Assembly (NCBI GenBank): GCA_027575765.1
Contig: JANBPT010000972.1
Span: 1-17,643 of the forward strand
Direction: 5' to 3'
Length of the DNA: 17,643 nucleotides
Origin: Tieghemiomyces parasiticus
Taxonomy: Eukaryota; Kickxellomycota; Dimargaritomycetes; Dimargaritales; Dimargaritaceae
Made by a program: the position numbers and the translations under genes. The notes below the pieces were generated by a model. The model saw nothing but the letters and a program-made list of their open reading frames with translations, was not told the origin of the DNA and ran no database searches. Shown in pieces: positions 9,376-17,643 of this stretch. Positions within the stretch are counted from its first letter, which is position 1; each line of letters starts with the position of its first letter.

Positions 9376-9383
9376 GTATTTAT
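9376..9383 (-). promoter_or_regulatory. TATA box (TATAAATA) of the secreted-protein gene
   Basis: An exact TATAAATA on the minus strand lies about 125 nt before the ATG at 9251. It is flanked by GC-rich sequence, so the AT-rich octamer stands out. No comparable box is seen before the housekeeping genes here, which suggests regulated or strong expression. Confidence 0.55.
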
Positions 9384-11466
9384 AGCCGAGCGCAATGGAG
9401 AGGAGGGAGGGCGGGAGGTCCCAGAATTCCACCTGCGCCCCTTGGCACTAAAGAAAGTCAGAGCGATAGACTGCCTCCATCCGAGCATGTCGGGCGGCAG
9501 CTCTGCAGCTCTGACCATAGCATAACGCCCCGGTCACATATGGCGGCGTGGTGTCCATAACTCGGGATCCCTGCTCTCCAGCCACTTTCCCTTCTTCCTT
9601 GCCACCCCTCGATATGGCACGCCGATCGTGACACAGCAGCGGCCAACTAAACCAGGGTCAATCGAAAATGGCCGTCCTTCACGGTTGGTCAATCCACCGT
9701 GTTTCATCCCTGTTACCTATTTGGACGAAGTGTATTACTTTCAGTTTTATTGATACACTGACCACCTGGCAATGGCCATTTTCAGTCCTTCTCTCCGCTC
9801 TCTCTACCGTAGCAGACCGCCAACCTGGCTCTCCTGACAGCCACATGTGCCACCTAAAGGATCTAACAGCCAGGCCTCTCACGTTTATACCCGACGATAT
9901 CCAGTTCCTCTGGGATTATCCTCCGTTTTTACAGCTTATTTTTCCTGACACTACTCGACAGAGCGTAGCACGCGCCATTTTACAGTGAACCTCCTACCAC
10001 TTCTCTTAGTAAAGCCCCTTTTCGCTCATTTTCTCGCCCAGTTGACGTCTACCCGCGTATAGGCGTCACAGGTGGCATCGATACTGTCCTTTGAAAATTA
10101 GGGCATGGACGAATACTGGCAGAGAATCGGGTGCTGTGGTCACGATGGCAACATGATGAATTCTTATAACGCCATTCCCCCATTTGGCTTGCGTTAAGCC
10201 CAGCATGCCCTTCTTGCGCTACTCTATATTTTGCACGTTAGGAAATATAGGGAACTGCAATTGTAATATCGCAGGTATCCCCGTAGTAAGCTGTCCCTTC
10301 GTCAATTCGTTGGCACTGGCCTACCCTAGACCGATCAATACGCCCCCTCTCTACCCTGTCAATCTACGCTCTGTCCCTCTTTCTGTTTCGCTTAATTGAT
10401 GTTTCTCGCCGAAAACACCAGCCCTGTCCTATGATTTAGGAATTCCTACTAAATTCTCGAATGACGTACCCTGCTTTTGGCTATTCGAAAAGGAGGTCAC
10501 GGCTTCCTATGTCCTTTGTCTGGCCGGTTGTCTTTTTACACCCATTTTAGGTTATCATGACGCTTTTGGAAAACCCTGTACACTATTCTGTGCCTTGCTG
10601 CCATCTTGCGACATACAGCCCGCAAGCCATGGCTGGCGTTCATTTCGATAGCCGATGCAGGCTTGTGGCTGAGGGGCCACCACCCGAGTATAGAAATGGC
10701 CCTTCATGAGGCTTATTGTTGCGGCCAGCGGTGCAGAGTGAACTACGGTCCAGGTGGATTGATTCTTCCGTGTAGGGACGTCGTGGGCCATCGTCGGCTA
10801 AGCTCCGCATTCATCGTGCTCGGCCCGTGCGCGTAAGTTGCTGCCCCTTCCCCTTTCTCTCTCTCCCTCATTCTTGAATTCTCAGCCCATAGCAATCGCA
10901 CACCACATGAGTATACAAAGGAAAGGGGGAGGGCACTCAGCTTCTTCGTCGCCCGTCCAATCATACTGTAATAGATGGAGGGCGCCCTTGGTTTGTGCCC
11001 GTTCCTGTTGGGCTTTGCATTGTATTTTCGACGCAAAATCACCCCCAACTTCCCATTAGACGTTAGCTTGGTTCACATAATGACAGGGTTAACAATGCAA
11101 TAGCTGCTCTACCTCCACCATTAAGTCCAACTCCCTCCGCTACTGCTGCCAGACACTAACTCACAGGAAACCATAATCATTCCCGCCCTAATGCAAGATT
11201 GAAGACGTGTCGTAATACAATCAAACGATTAGCTCATAAACGAATAGTATCGAGCGCTTTTGTAGGTAGGCGCAAGGGCAAAGCTATCTGGCCGCATTCC
11301 GCGGGCGCTCGTGGGAACTACTGTTATGCTCCAATGCTCCCAAACACACATAATTTTCATAAAGAGCTGATACTTTGATAAATGGGGACTTTTCTTATTA
11401 TATACTACTTTATCCTCGTTTTATGGCTCAACAGGCGGTAATAACGGGCAAATTAGGACATATGCA
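9384..11466. other. Gene-free region of about 2.1 kb
   Basis: This stretch contains distal upstream DNA of the secreted-protein gene and the 3' flank of the large minus-strand gene. The longest ATG-started frame (9668-9988, plus, 106 codons) has no recognisable domain and no coding-like base bias. A donor-like GTAAGT at 10834 closes another domain-less frame. TGGCTCAACAGG near 11424 resembles a tRNA A box, but no B box follows. I call nothing here. Confidence 0.5.
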
Positions 11467-14400
11467 TCATAGAAACATGGGGAAATATGGTGCCGTGGCC
11501 GGCAGATTCCGACGCAGTACTGCATACACAACCTCACGCATCTCGCCTACTTCCTGCTCAGTACACAAGGCGTTTTCTTCCCTAGCGCCCGGAAGCGACC
11601 GGAGGTACGCGGCCCAGTGCCCGGAAGCGGACACGGACACGGTAGTTTCCTTTTCACCAGCCTTGGAATTATCGATGCTAGCCGTCGGGCTTGGCGGGTT
11701 CAAGCTAAGTGGTGGCGGGTCAGAGGCGGCGATGGTTACCGCCGTCATTGGAGAGGTCAAAGCGTTGGCTGTCATCATCGCTGACGGCCGGGCGTAGCGC
11801 GTATCATCTATTCCGCCGTTTTGTGCGTAATGTAACTGGGCCATCCGGCGGAGGTATACGGGCCACACACATCCGTACAGCAGGCGTGATAAGTCGCCGG
11901 CTGTCAAATGGGCGTAGAGCGGATCGAGTAGGTCGAGTGGGTGGTATATCAGGCGGGCGCGGGTCAAATAGGTCGTCAGCGCGCGGACGAGGTCGAGCTC
12001 CGCGGTAAAGATGGTGGCCAATTTGGTGTGCTGGAGGTTGAAGAACCCCGTCAAGCTGGCCAGGAGGCTGGTGATGAGTGGACCGGCTTCGAGGATGCAC
12101 ACCGGGTGGTCGACCGTGAGGAGCAGAAGGGCGATGCCGACGGGCTGCTGGCGACAGCGGTTGAGGAGCCGCACGTCCCGAAGGAATGGGATGGGCCGCG
12201 GGAGGTGCTCTTCATAGCGCGCGACTGGACCCTGGTAAAGGAGGGGCTGGAATTGGTGAAGGACAGCGCGAGTGATGGTGTACATGCGGTCGCGGCGGTC
12301 TGACGCATCCGTTGGGAGGGCCACGGCCAAGGAGAAAAAGTCGACGAGGCGGGCATCCACAGTCGCGCTGGCGACCGAGGTCCCCAGGATCGGGGCGCCG
12401 CCCGTGGTAGATCGTGAGGCCGTGGTTTCGAATTGGGTAGGCCCCAATAGCATACCATCTTCCAGTACACTGTGAGCATTGGCGAGGCCCCCGTGAGAAG
12501 ATGGCGTCGGACACGTGGCAGCGGCGGTGACGGCGGCGGAAACAGTCCGCGCGCGAGTGAGCTTACTGGTCGGATCGTAGTACAGTGGGGCCTGGGAGGC
12601 TTGTTGGGTAAGCGGTGAGACGATACTCCCGGCATGCACGATATCCCAGTAGGCGAGGAGGGTACCCGAGGGTGGGGCTGGAACGTTCGTGTCGGTCGAC
12701 CCAAATAGCGAAGGCGGGTCATTCTGGTTCTTACTGCGGCGGAAGGAGGCCTCATGGGGCTCGGGCCGCCGGTCACGCTTGCGCTTGTTATCCCGGAATC
12801 GGCCTGGCCCACTCCCGGCCGGGACGGGTGGCGCCTGATCCGAGCGGCCTCGCGCGGCCGTGCCCAGGGTGGATGGTTTATAGTCCGGTAGGAGCAAGTC
12901 AACCAACCATCCGGGTAGGCCCGCGGCCGACCCCCAGGTACCGCCCTCCAGACCTCGCTCGCCCTCGGTGGCCTGGCGGCCCACCGCTAGACCGAACGAC
13001 GCATCAGCGGGATCATCCGCAGCCACCTTATCCAGGGCCATCTGGAGCGACCGCTGGTAAGTCCGTGGAGTGAACCACAAGCATAAGGCGGCATCAACAA
13101 ATCGGGTGAAGGTGGGCGTAGTCCGGCACAGGTAGAGTAACAGATCACGTAGCAGTCGGCGTAGCTGGGCGCGGAAACACAACCGGGGCGTTTCTCCCGC
13201 GGGGGTGACCACGGTGGTGTGCAAGACTTGTTCCCGGAGGTAAACCAAAAAGGTGCGTAGGGCAAAGGTCTGACCGGCCAGACTGGCGCGGAACCCGGGC
13301 TCGTCAATGACACACTGGTAGATGAGACGGTAGAGTTTAAGGGCAAGCGGGACCTCAGCCTGCAGCCGGCGGCTGGGTACTGGTACGCACAAGTCGGCCA
13401 GCGGGTCGAGGGAGACGGTGAGGGCGCGCTCGGCAAGGCGGGCCAGACGGGTAACGGATGCCAGACAGGCTGTACGGAGGTCACAGGCAAGGGCGCGCGC
13501 AAAGAACCCCTTCTGGGCGGTGGGACTGCGGCTGAGGACTACAAGGGTTAGCAGACGGTCCACGAACGGCCGATAGGCCGACCCGAGCAGATCTGGACGG
13601 GAGTCGAGGTCGTGGAGGAGCTGGCCCAAAGTATTAGCGGTACTGCCGGTGTTCAGTACCTCGCAAGCTGACAGCAGCTGGGCCAGGAGGTGGGTTTGTA
13701 AGAGGAACGAACTGTGTGGGACCCGCGGAACTTCGAGGCGTTCGGCGACCAGGGTGAGCGGGAACATGGGGTCCGGATCTTCATCGGCGCCGGACCGGGC
13801 TGGGTTGCAGTCGAGCCAGAGGGTGTATAGAGCGTTATGGCGCGCGGCTGGCCTTCCGTGGAGGGCCACCAGTTCGATGAGGTCGAGGTACAGGTACGAT
13901 GAGGACTCGGAAATGATGCAGGTCGGAGCGTCGAGCCCAGGCTTGGCGTGAGGGCAGCGTGTATGTGCATGCCAGTCGGTCAGGAGTGAGGTGAGCCGCT
14001 CCTCAAACTCGCGAAGGACGCCAAGGGTTAGCGCCGTCATCGAGGCGGCCCCGGTTGGCATAGTCGGAGAAGCCATCGCTGCGGATGCGTGGCCAGATCC
14101 ACGGGCCCCGGTAGGCCCGTGGGGTCGGTGGGGGCGAGGTCCCACGTCGGCCGATCCTGAGGGCATCGGAAATCGTACGGACCGCTGACACCACAACACC
14201 AGGTGCCGGAATAGGGTATTGCAAGCCGGTAGGAACGTCTTGGCGAGGGCTATCTCGGATTCCGTCGTGCCCCGGGTCGCTGTCGTCGTTGGGGCGCCCC
14301 CCGTAGCCTCTGCTGTGGTCGCTTCTGGCGGATGTGCCCATGTTCGGCACATTCCGCCGTTGAGCCGGTGGAGGTACAGCGTGAGCTGTTGTAAGATATC

Positions 14401-14856
14401 GTACCATGTGTATAGGGCCTGCGGGGACAACTTGCCTCCGCTGATGGCCGCGGTGGCCCACGCCAGGAATTGTTTGGGAAAGGCCAAGGCTGGTCCCGCC
14501 GCTGTTTCGCCAGTCTCCCTCATAGGGGTGTCCCCGTCGGCCCCCTCTTCCTCCTCTTTCACTGGCTTGTACGCATCTGGGTAGAGCTGCGACACGCCGT
14601 GCTCGTACTCGACTTCGAGGATACGAATCAAGTCGGCAACCGTTTGCTGTGGCCAGAGGTTGGTAATGTCGTCAAAAAACGGGCCTGGTGACCCGTCTGA
14701 ACGGGGTCGGCACAGGTCTACCAGGACATAGCGGATGGCCAGCGGGGGAGCCGGCGGGGCTGGGGAATCCACATCCTGAATGTAGGCCAGGTAGGCTTCA
14801 AAGGGCTTGTCGAGGGAGGGAGGGAGGGCCCCATCCTCCTGCATGTGGTCGGGCAT
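11467..14856 (-). CDS. Large helical, probably nuclear protein of unknown family (1129 aa)
   Basis: A single uninterrupted frame of 1129 residues ends at TGA (11467-11469). I do not recognise the family. The order seen is: an N-terminal segment with 'DKPFEAYLAYIQDVD'; an acidic patch near 100 (KEEEEGADGD); a low-complexity Pro/His/Gly/Ala linker at about 230-275; a Leu/Arg-rich helical block at about 280-640; a basic, disordered linker at about 655-760 with a nuclear-localisation-like cluster at 690-707 (NKRKRDRR...FRRSK); a second helical block at about 830-1005 ('LITSLLASLTGFF', 'LVRALTTYLTRARL'); a Ser/Thr/Pro stretch; and a helical C-terminus. This resembles HEAT/ARM-like scaffold subunits of nuclear complexes in composition only. 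I took the first in-frame ATG, 14856; upstream the frame runs to 15018 without an ATG. Codon use is GC-rich like its neighbours. Confidence 0.85.
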   Translation of the reverse strand: MPDHMQEDGALPPSLDKPFEAYLAYIQDVDSPAPPAPPLAIRYVLVDLCRPRSDGSPGPFFDDITNLWPQQTVADLIRILEVEYEHGVSQLYPDAYKPVKEEEEGADGDTPMRETGETAAGPALAFPKQFLAWATAAISGGKLSPQALYTWYDILQQLTLYLHRLNGGMCRTWAHPPEATTAEATGGAPTTTATRGTTESEIALAKTFLPACNTLFRHLVLWCQRSVRFPMPSGSADVGPRPHRPHGPTGARGSGHASAAMASPTMPTGAASMTALTLGVLREFEERLTSLLTDWHAHTRCPHAKPGLDAPTCIISESSSYLYLDLIELVALHGRPAARHNALYTLWLDCNPARSGADEDPDPMFPLTLVAERLEVPRVPHSSFLLQTHLLAQLLSACEVLNTGSTANTLGQLLHDLDSRPDLLGSAYRPFVDRLLTLVVLSRSPTAQKGFFARALACDLRTACLASVTRLARLAERALTVSLDPLADLCVPVPSRRLQAEVPLALKLYRLIYQCVIDEPGFRASLAGQTFALRTFLVYLREQVLHTTVVTPAGETPRLCFRAQLRRLLRDLLLYLCRTTPTFTRFVDAALCLWFTPRTYQRSLQMALDKVAADDPADASFGLAVGRQATEGERGLEGGTWGSAAGLPGWLVDLLLPDYKPSTLGTAARGRSDQAPPVPAGSGPGRFRDNKRKRDRRPEPHEASFRRSKNQNDPPSLFGSTDTNVPAPPSGTLLAYWDIVHAGSIVSPLTQQASQAPLYYDPTSKLTRARTVSAAVTAAATCPTPSSHGGLANAHSVLEDGMLLGPTQFETTASRSTTGGAPILGTSVASATVDARLVDFFSLAVALPTDASDRRDRMYTITRAVLHQFQPLLYQGPVARYEEHLPRPIPFLRDVRLLNRCRQQPVGIALLLLTVDHPVCILEAGPLITSLLASLTGFFNLQHTKLATIFTAELDLVRALTTYLTRARLIYHPLDLLDPLYAHLTAGDLSRLLYGCVWPVYLRRMAQLHYAQNGGIDDTRYARPSAMMTANALTSPMTAVTIAASDPPPLSLNPPSPTASIDNSKAGEKETTVSVSASGHWAAYLRSLPGAREENALCTEQEVGEMREVVYAVLRRNLPATAPYFPMFL

Positions 14857-15360
14857 GTCACCAGCTGAGAATTGGGAAAAGTCCACAAATGCAATGTTCA
14901 AATGGGAGTAGGTAGACACGCAAAAATAATCTCCGGGGAAGGGTGCACTGAAGGAAAGGGTAGGTGTGCGTGTGTGTGTATGTTCTGCGCTCGGGGCGTA
15001 CCTGTGGGCGTTAGACAACCACGACGGTATAGTCCCACTGGCCCCTTGACTAAGGCCACCCTGACTACCTTAGGGTGTATAAACCCGGTACCCTCTGGTT
15101 AATTAGGTGCGCCTCCTTCATTGTCTAAGTGGTGGTCACGTAGCTACTCCTGCTATCGACCACAGGTCCATTTCTAATGCCAACGTGCGCCAGATTTAAG
15201 CCTACCTGGCTTAACTACAAAACGTCCTTCCTAGGTTGGGACTATTTATGGATCGGTAAGTTACAAAAACAGTAGGGCAGCAAGTATTTTAAAGCCAAAG
15301 CCGTGTAATCAAGGTAGCACCGGAACAGATAATCTTTGGTCAACAGTCCCGTACCGAACG
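14857..15360. other. Region between the large gene and FAD1
   Basis: These 504 bp hold the promoter and leader of the large minus-strand gene and the 3' flank of FAD1. A GT/CA-rich run (GTGTGCGTGTGTGTGTATG-like) lies near 14963-14981. A possible leader intron of 137 nt (15001 to 14865, minus strand; CAG|GTACGC to TTCTCAG) ends 8 nt before the ATG at 14856. TATAAA near 15076 is on the plus strand, so it does not serve the minus-strand gene. I see no separate gene. Confidence 0.45.
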
Positions 15361-16456
15361 CTACGATTTACCGGCTGAATTCCGGCCGTGCCGCTCGCTG
15401 CTGCAATCAGTTAGTGTCCAGGCTGGTTCGAACCCGCCAGGGGATTTTGGGCTGGCTAGGATGGGGTTGGGTACGGTGGTCCGGCGGTCGCCTAGCGAGG
15501 TGTACCTAGAAGAAGTATGGGCGGACAGAGACGAATGCTAAAGGGTGAGTCGGAGAGGAAATTCCGCATGGCCACCGGGCGAGACGTTCGGCCCGTGGCC
15601 ATATACAATAAACACTATTTCCTGCGCACGCCGTTTGTCAACTTACCCTTGGTCATAAAGTGAGCAGTAGGGCACCTGGAGGGTCCGTAGGAGGCACCAG
15701 ATATCGCTATACGTCCAGTCGAGGATGGGATTAACGCGGACAAACCGGGGCCAGTCGCCGTCGGTCGGTGCAAACGTGGGCATCGTGGCTCCGTGTGGGT
15801 CGCTCCGCCGGGTCCCGACGATGATGGCCTGGATCTGGGGCTTCCGACGCATGAACTCGTGGAGACCAGCTTTTAGCGGGCCAGGCGTGCGTACGATATC
15901 GAGACGGTGTCGCTGAGCGGTAGAGTCGACGAAAGCCTCCAGCTCCGGGAAGGTGTCTGGCTCGGTCACGTAGGCGACAGCCAGGGGAGCGGCGTCCGGG
16001 TAACGATGGAACAGGATGGCGGTGGTAATTTCGAGGAGGACCGTACAATCCTTGCCGCCGTTGAAGCTCAGGGCAATGTTGTCGGGGCTGCTTGGGCCAG
16101 GAGGTAGGTAGGTATAGGGGCGGACTCGTCAGCCGTGTTGAGTGTGAGTGGCCTGTCACCAGCCAGCAGTAAGCCAGCACATTCGCTCCGATAGAGGGGA
16201 GAAGGGGGGGGGAGCACTCGGGCCGCATCGACATCCCGTTCAACGCGGCGCAGATGCTGTCCGTCAGCGTGCGTGCTATGGCATGCTCGGTGCGCCTGCC
16301 CGCAGGTAAGGTGAGATGGCCGGACCCAACCTACCTATACGTATCTAGGGCTTGCTCGATAATTTCAATGGCCTCCTGTACCCGTTGGGCGAACGGTGTC
16401 TTCCCGTGGGCCAGCTGAACGAGGCTTTCGTATGTACAAGAGACGGACGTGGTCAT
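15361..16456 (-). CDS. FAD1: FAD synthase (FMN adenylyltransferase), three exons
   Basis: This enzyme transfers AMP from ATP to FMN, giving FAD and pyrophosphate (EC 2.7.7.2). The exons are 16456-16335, 16087-15647 and 15505-15361, together 235 residues. The protein is one PAPS-reductase-like adenylyltransferase domain: PP-loop '[13 protein letters not shown]' at about 47-59, '[13 protein letters not shown]' at 128-140, '[15 protein letters not shown]' at 152-166, 'DIWCLLR', then 'LYDQGYTSLG' at 184-193 across the second splice, and a C-terminal 'PNPIL...EPAWTL...ER' segment as in the yeast and human enzymes. It lacks the molybdopterin-binding-like domain of animal FLAD1, as fungal enzymes do, and is shorter than yeast Fad1. 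The first in-frame ATG, 16456, starts the protein. Both splice joins are phase 2 and restore conserved sequence; each intron carries in-frame stops. Confidence 0.95.
15506..15646 (-). other. FAD1 intron 2 (141 nt, phase 2)
   Basis: The minus-strand donor is CAAGG|GTAAGTTG at 15646; the acceptor CTTCTTCTAG ends at 15506. CGACTCACCC is the likely branch region. The join creates GG|G TAC ACC, the conserved 'GYTS'. Confidence 0.95.
16088..16334 (-). other. FAD1 intron 1 (247 nt, phase 2)
   Basis: The minus-strand donor is TATAG|GTAGGTTG at 16334; the acceptor CCCAAGCAG ends at 16088. A run of nine C's (minus strand) lies inside. The frame before the donor runs into TAG at once if not spliced. 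The join gives '[17 protein letters not shown]'. Confidence 0.9.
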
Positions 16457-17643
16457 ACTGAGTGGACAAGGCGTTGGTGCGATCAGATGAGGTGCGAGAG
16501 CGGACGTGAAGCGGCAAGGAAGAACCACACGCCCGAATGGGGATGCAAGGTAAATGGAGAGGCTGATGTGGCAATGTAAAGGGCACCTGAAAGGGCGCAA
16601 CGAGGCGTGCCTAGTGGATGGAATGATACCAAGAAGGAATTGTGGGCCCGGATACCGCTTACGTTAGTGTGCCCTGGTAGCCTTTGGGCTTAGGATATGA
16701 CCATCCTGAACAACTGTATGAGGGGAGCCATCAATGGGCGTAGGCTGGGCTAAGAATAGCGGGGGCGGCTTTAAGGTGGTGCACAACATTGCCATGGTCC
16801 CGTAGACGGTCGTACTTCTGTTCCACCATCCATTTTTAATAACGAGATACTGACTATGGGCCACTGGCCGTTCCAGTTAACCAGAAGTGGGGAAGGTCGC
16901 CTGGAGCAGATCCAGGCCGTGTTCCACAACAGCCCTGGTAGACACGGCCCCGTTCGGCGGGCATCGCCAATAGGAGCGGGCGTATCTGGACGTTCGGACA
17001 AAGACAGCTCCTGGATAGGGCAAGCACCACACCCTTCGGAGGGGTGTGTACATGGGGTTGCGGCGTGATTCAGTTACGGTTGGACTGCACTACTCTGGGC
17101 TCAACTCCGAATCAGTCCCCACCAGTTTTGGAGGGAAGCGGGCCCACCTTGGCTAGCAATTTGCACCCTATGCCCTACACTAGACAAGCCCCCTCCCCGT
17201 CGCCCGCGGCTCAGCGATACAACCAGGCTACGTTGCCGCCCACGTCGTTATGACCTCCCGGACATTCATTCGGGCCCCCTTCCACATCACGTCCCCTGCA
17301 ATGCCCATCGCACAACAGCACGCGACAGCCTGTGTTGGCGTATCGGCCCTTGGCAAGAGGGGAGGGTAGTCAGTTGGGTGCCGATCCGAAGGTGGATCAG
17401 GGAGGGGGGAAGGGAGGCAGGTAGGGCGGAACGAAAACAAGCGCCTGAGGGCGGCGCGCTCTCCGCCCCGTCCCACTGGCGGAATCCACGATTTGTTTAC
17501 ATTTTTTTCACCACCCTGTGAGAGCTCCTGGGCCTCGGCCTGTGTTTACACTCGTACCTGGCCCTTGTGCTCCGACTCCTTTCCACATCGCCCCGCCTCT
17601 TACGGCTCTTCCCGACTCATTACTATTGTTTGGCTCTCGTACC
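16457..17643. other. Upstream region of FAD1 and right window edge
   Basis: These 1187 bp contain the FAD1 promoter and, at the right end, sequence that looks like the promoter or leader of a plus-strand gene outside the window: two forkhead-like sites and then a pyrimidine-rich stretch (about 17560-17643) without an ATG. Frames here are short and domain-free. I see no RNA gene. Confidence 0.5.
17492..17550 (+). promoter_or_regulatory. Pair of forkhead-type TGTTTAC sites
   Basis: TTTGTTTACA (17492-17501) and GTGTTTACAC (17542-17551) each contain TGTTTAC, the reverse of the forkhead core GTAAACA, and are spaced 49 bp start to start. They precede a pyrimidine-rich leader-like stretch. Binding is inferred from the motif only. 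Confidence 0.3.

Noticed and set aside
9668..9988. ATG-started 106-codon plus-strand frame
   Set aside because: No recognisable domain or signal peptide, no supporting promoter or poly(A) signal, and base use unlike the real genes here.
11420..11470. TGGCTCAACAGG resembling a tRNA A box
   Set aside because: No B box or foldable cloverleaf follows within the needed distance.
11709..13073. Several long plus-strand frames opposite the large minus-strand gene (for example 12615-13073)
   Set aside because: They are antisense shadows of GC-rich coding DNA: low-complexity Arg/Pro/Gly-rich proteins without domains.
15361..15420. CACTAACTGATTGCAG inside FAD1 exon 3 looks like a branch point plus acceptor
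   Set aside because: The unspliced reading keeps the conserved C-terminal pattern (EPAWTL...ER) and ends at a stop, so no intron is needed.
15421..15437. GGTTCGAACC, a tRNA B-box-like sequence readable on both strands
   Set aside because: No A box, acceptor stem or anticodon arm fits on either side, and the site lies in conserved coding sequence of FAD1 exon 3 (FEPA region).

Overview
The window looks like a stretch of a filamentous, early-diverging fungal nuclear genome. Reasons: the housekeeping proteins are closest to fungal/opisthokont types (a MOB kinase activator, the SNARE Bet1, a glutamate 5-kinase with PUA domain, the proteasome deubiquitinase Rpn11, and a FAD synthase lacking the extra domain of the animal enzyme). 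Introns are spliceosomal, with GTAAG(T)-type donors and lengths of about 140-250 nt. Coding DNA is visibly GC-richer than the gene-free DNA, and two transcripts carry a canonical AATAAA. A member of Zoopagomycota/Kickxellomycotina is my guess for the lineage; this is inference and not proven by the sequence.

Layout, left to right. (1) 1-242, plus strand: the 3' end of a MOB-family gene cut by the window edge. (2) 1225-1814, minus strand: BET1, two exons, the first only 14 nt. (3) 2473-3963, plus strand: PRO1 (glutamate 5-kinase), divergent from BET1 across about 660 bp. (4) 4351-5454, minus strand: RPN11, two exons, convergent with PRO1. (5) 5455-8876: about 3.4 kb without a convincing gene. 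(6) 8877-9251, minus strand: a 124-residue secreted protein with degenerate internal repeats, a TATA box upstream and AATAAA downstream. (7) 9252-11466: about 2.2 kb without a convincing gene. (8) 11467-14856, minus strand: an uninterrupted reading frame for a 1129-residue protein I do not recognise; it is rich in predicted helices and has a basic nuclear-localisation-like cluster. (9) 15361-16456, minus strand: FAD synthase (FAD1), three exons. (10) 16457-17643: upstream DNA of FAD1 that ends in promoter-like sequence for a gene beyond the right edge.

The identified genes are unrelated housekeeping functions (kinase signalling, ER-Golgi vesicle fusion, proline synthesis, proteasome, flavin cofactor synthesis), so no operon-like system is implied. 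The two items that could be new biology are the small secreted repeat protein and the large unidentified nuclear-type protein. The exon structures of BET1, RPN11 and FAD1 were reconstructed by joining frames at GT...AG sites that restore conserved protein sequence; a single-frame reading would miss the true start of all three proteins and the last 47 residues of FAD1. I found no tRNA, rRNA, CRISPR array or recognisable transposon.
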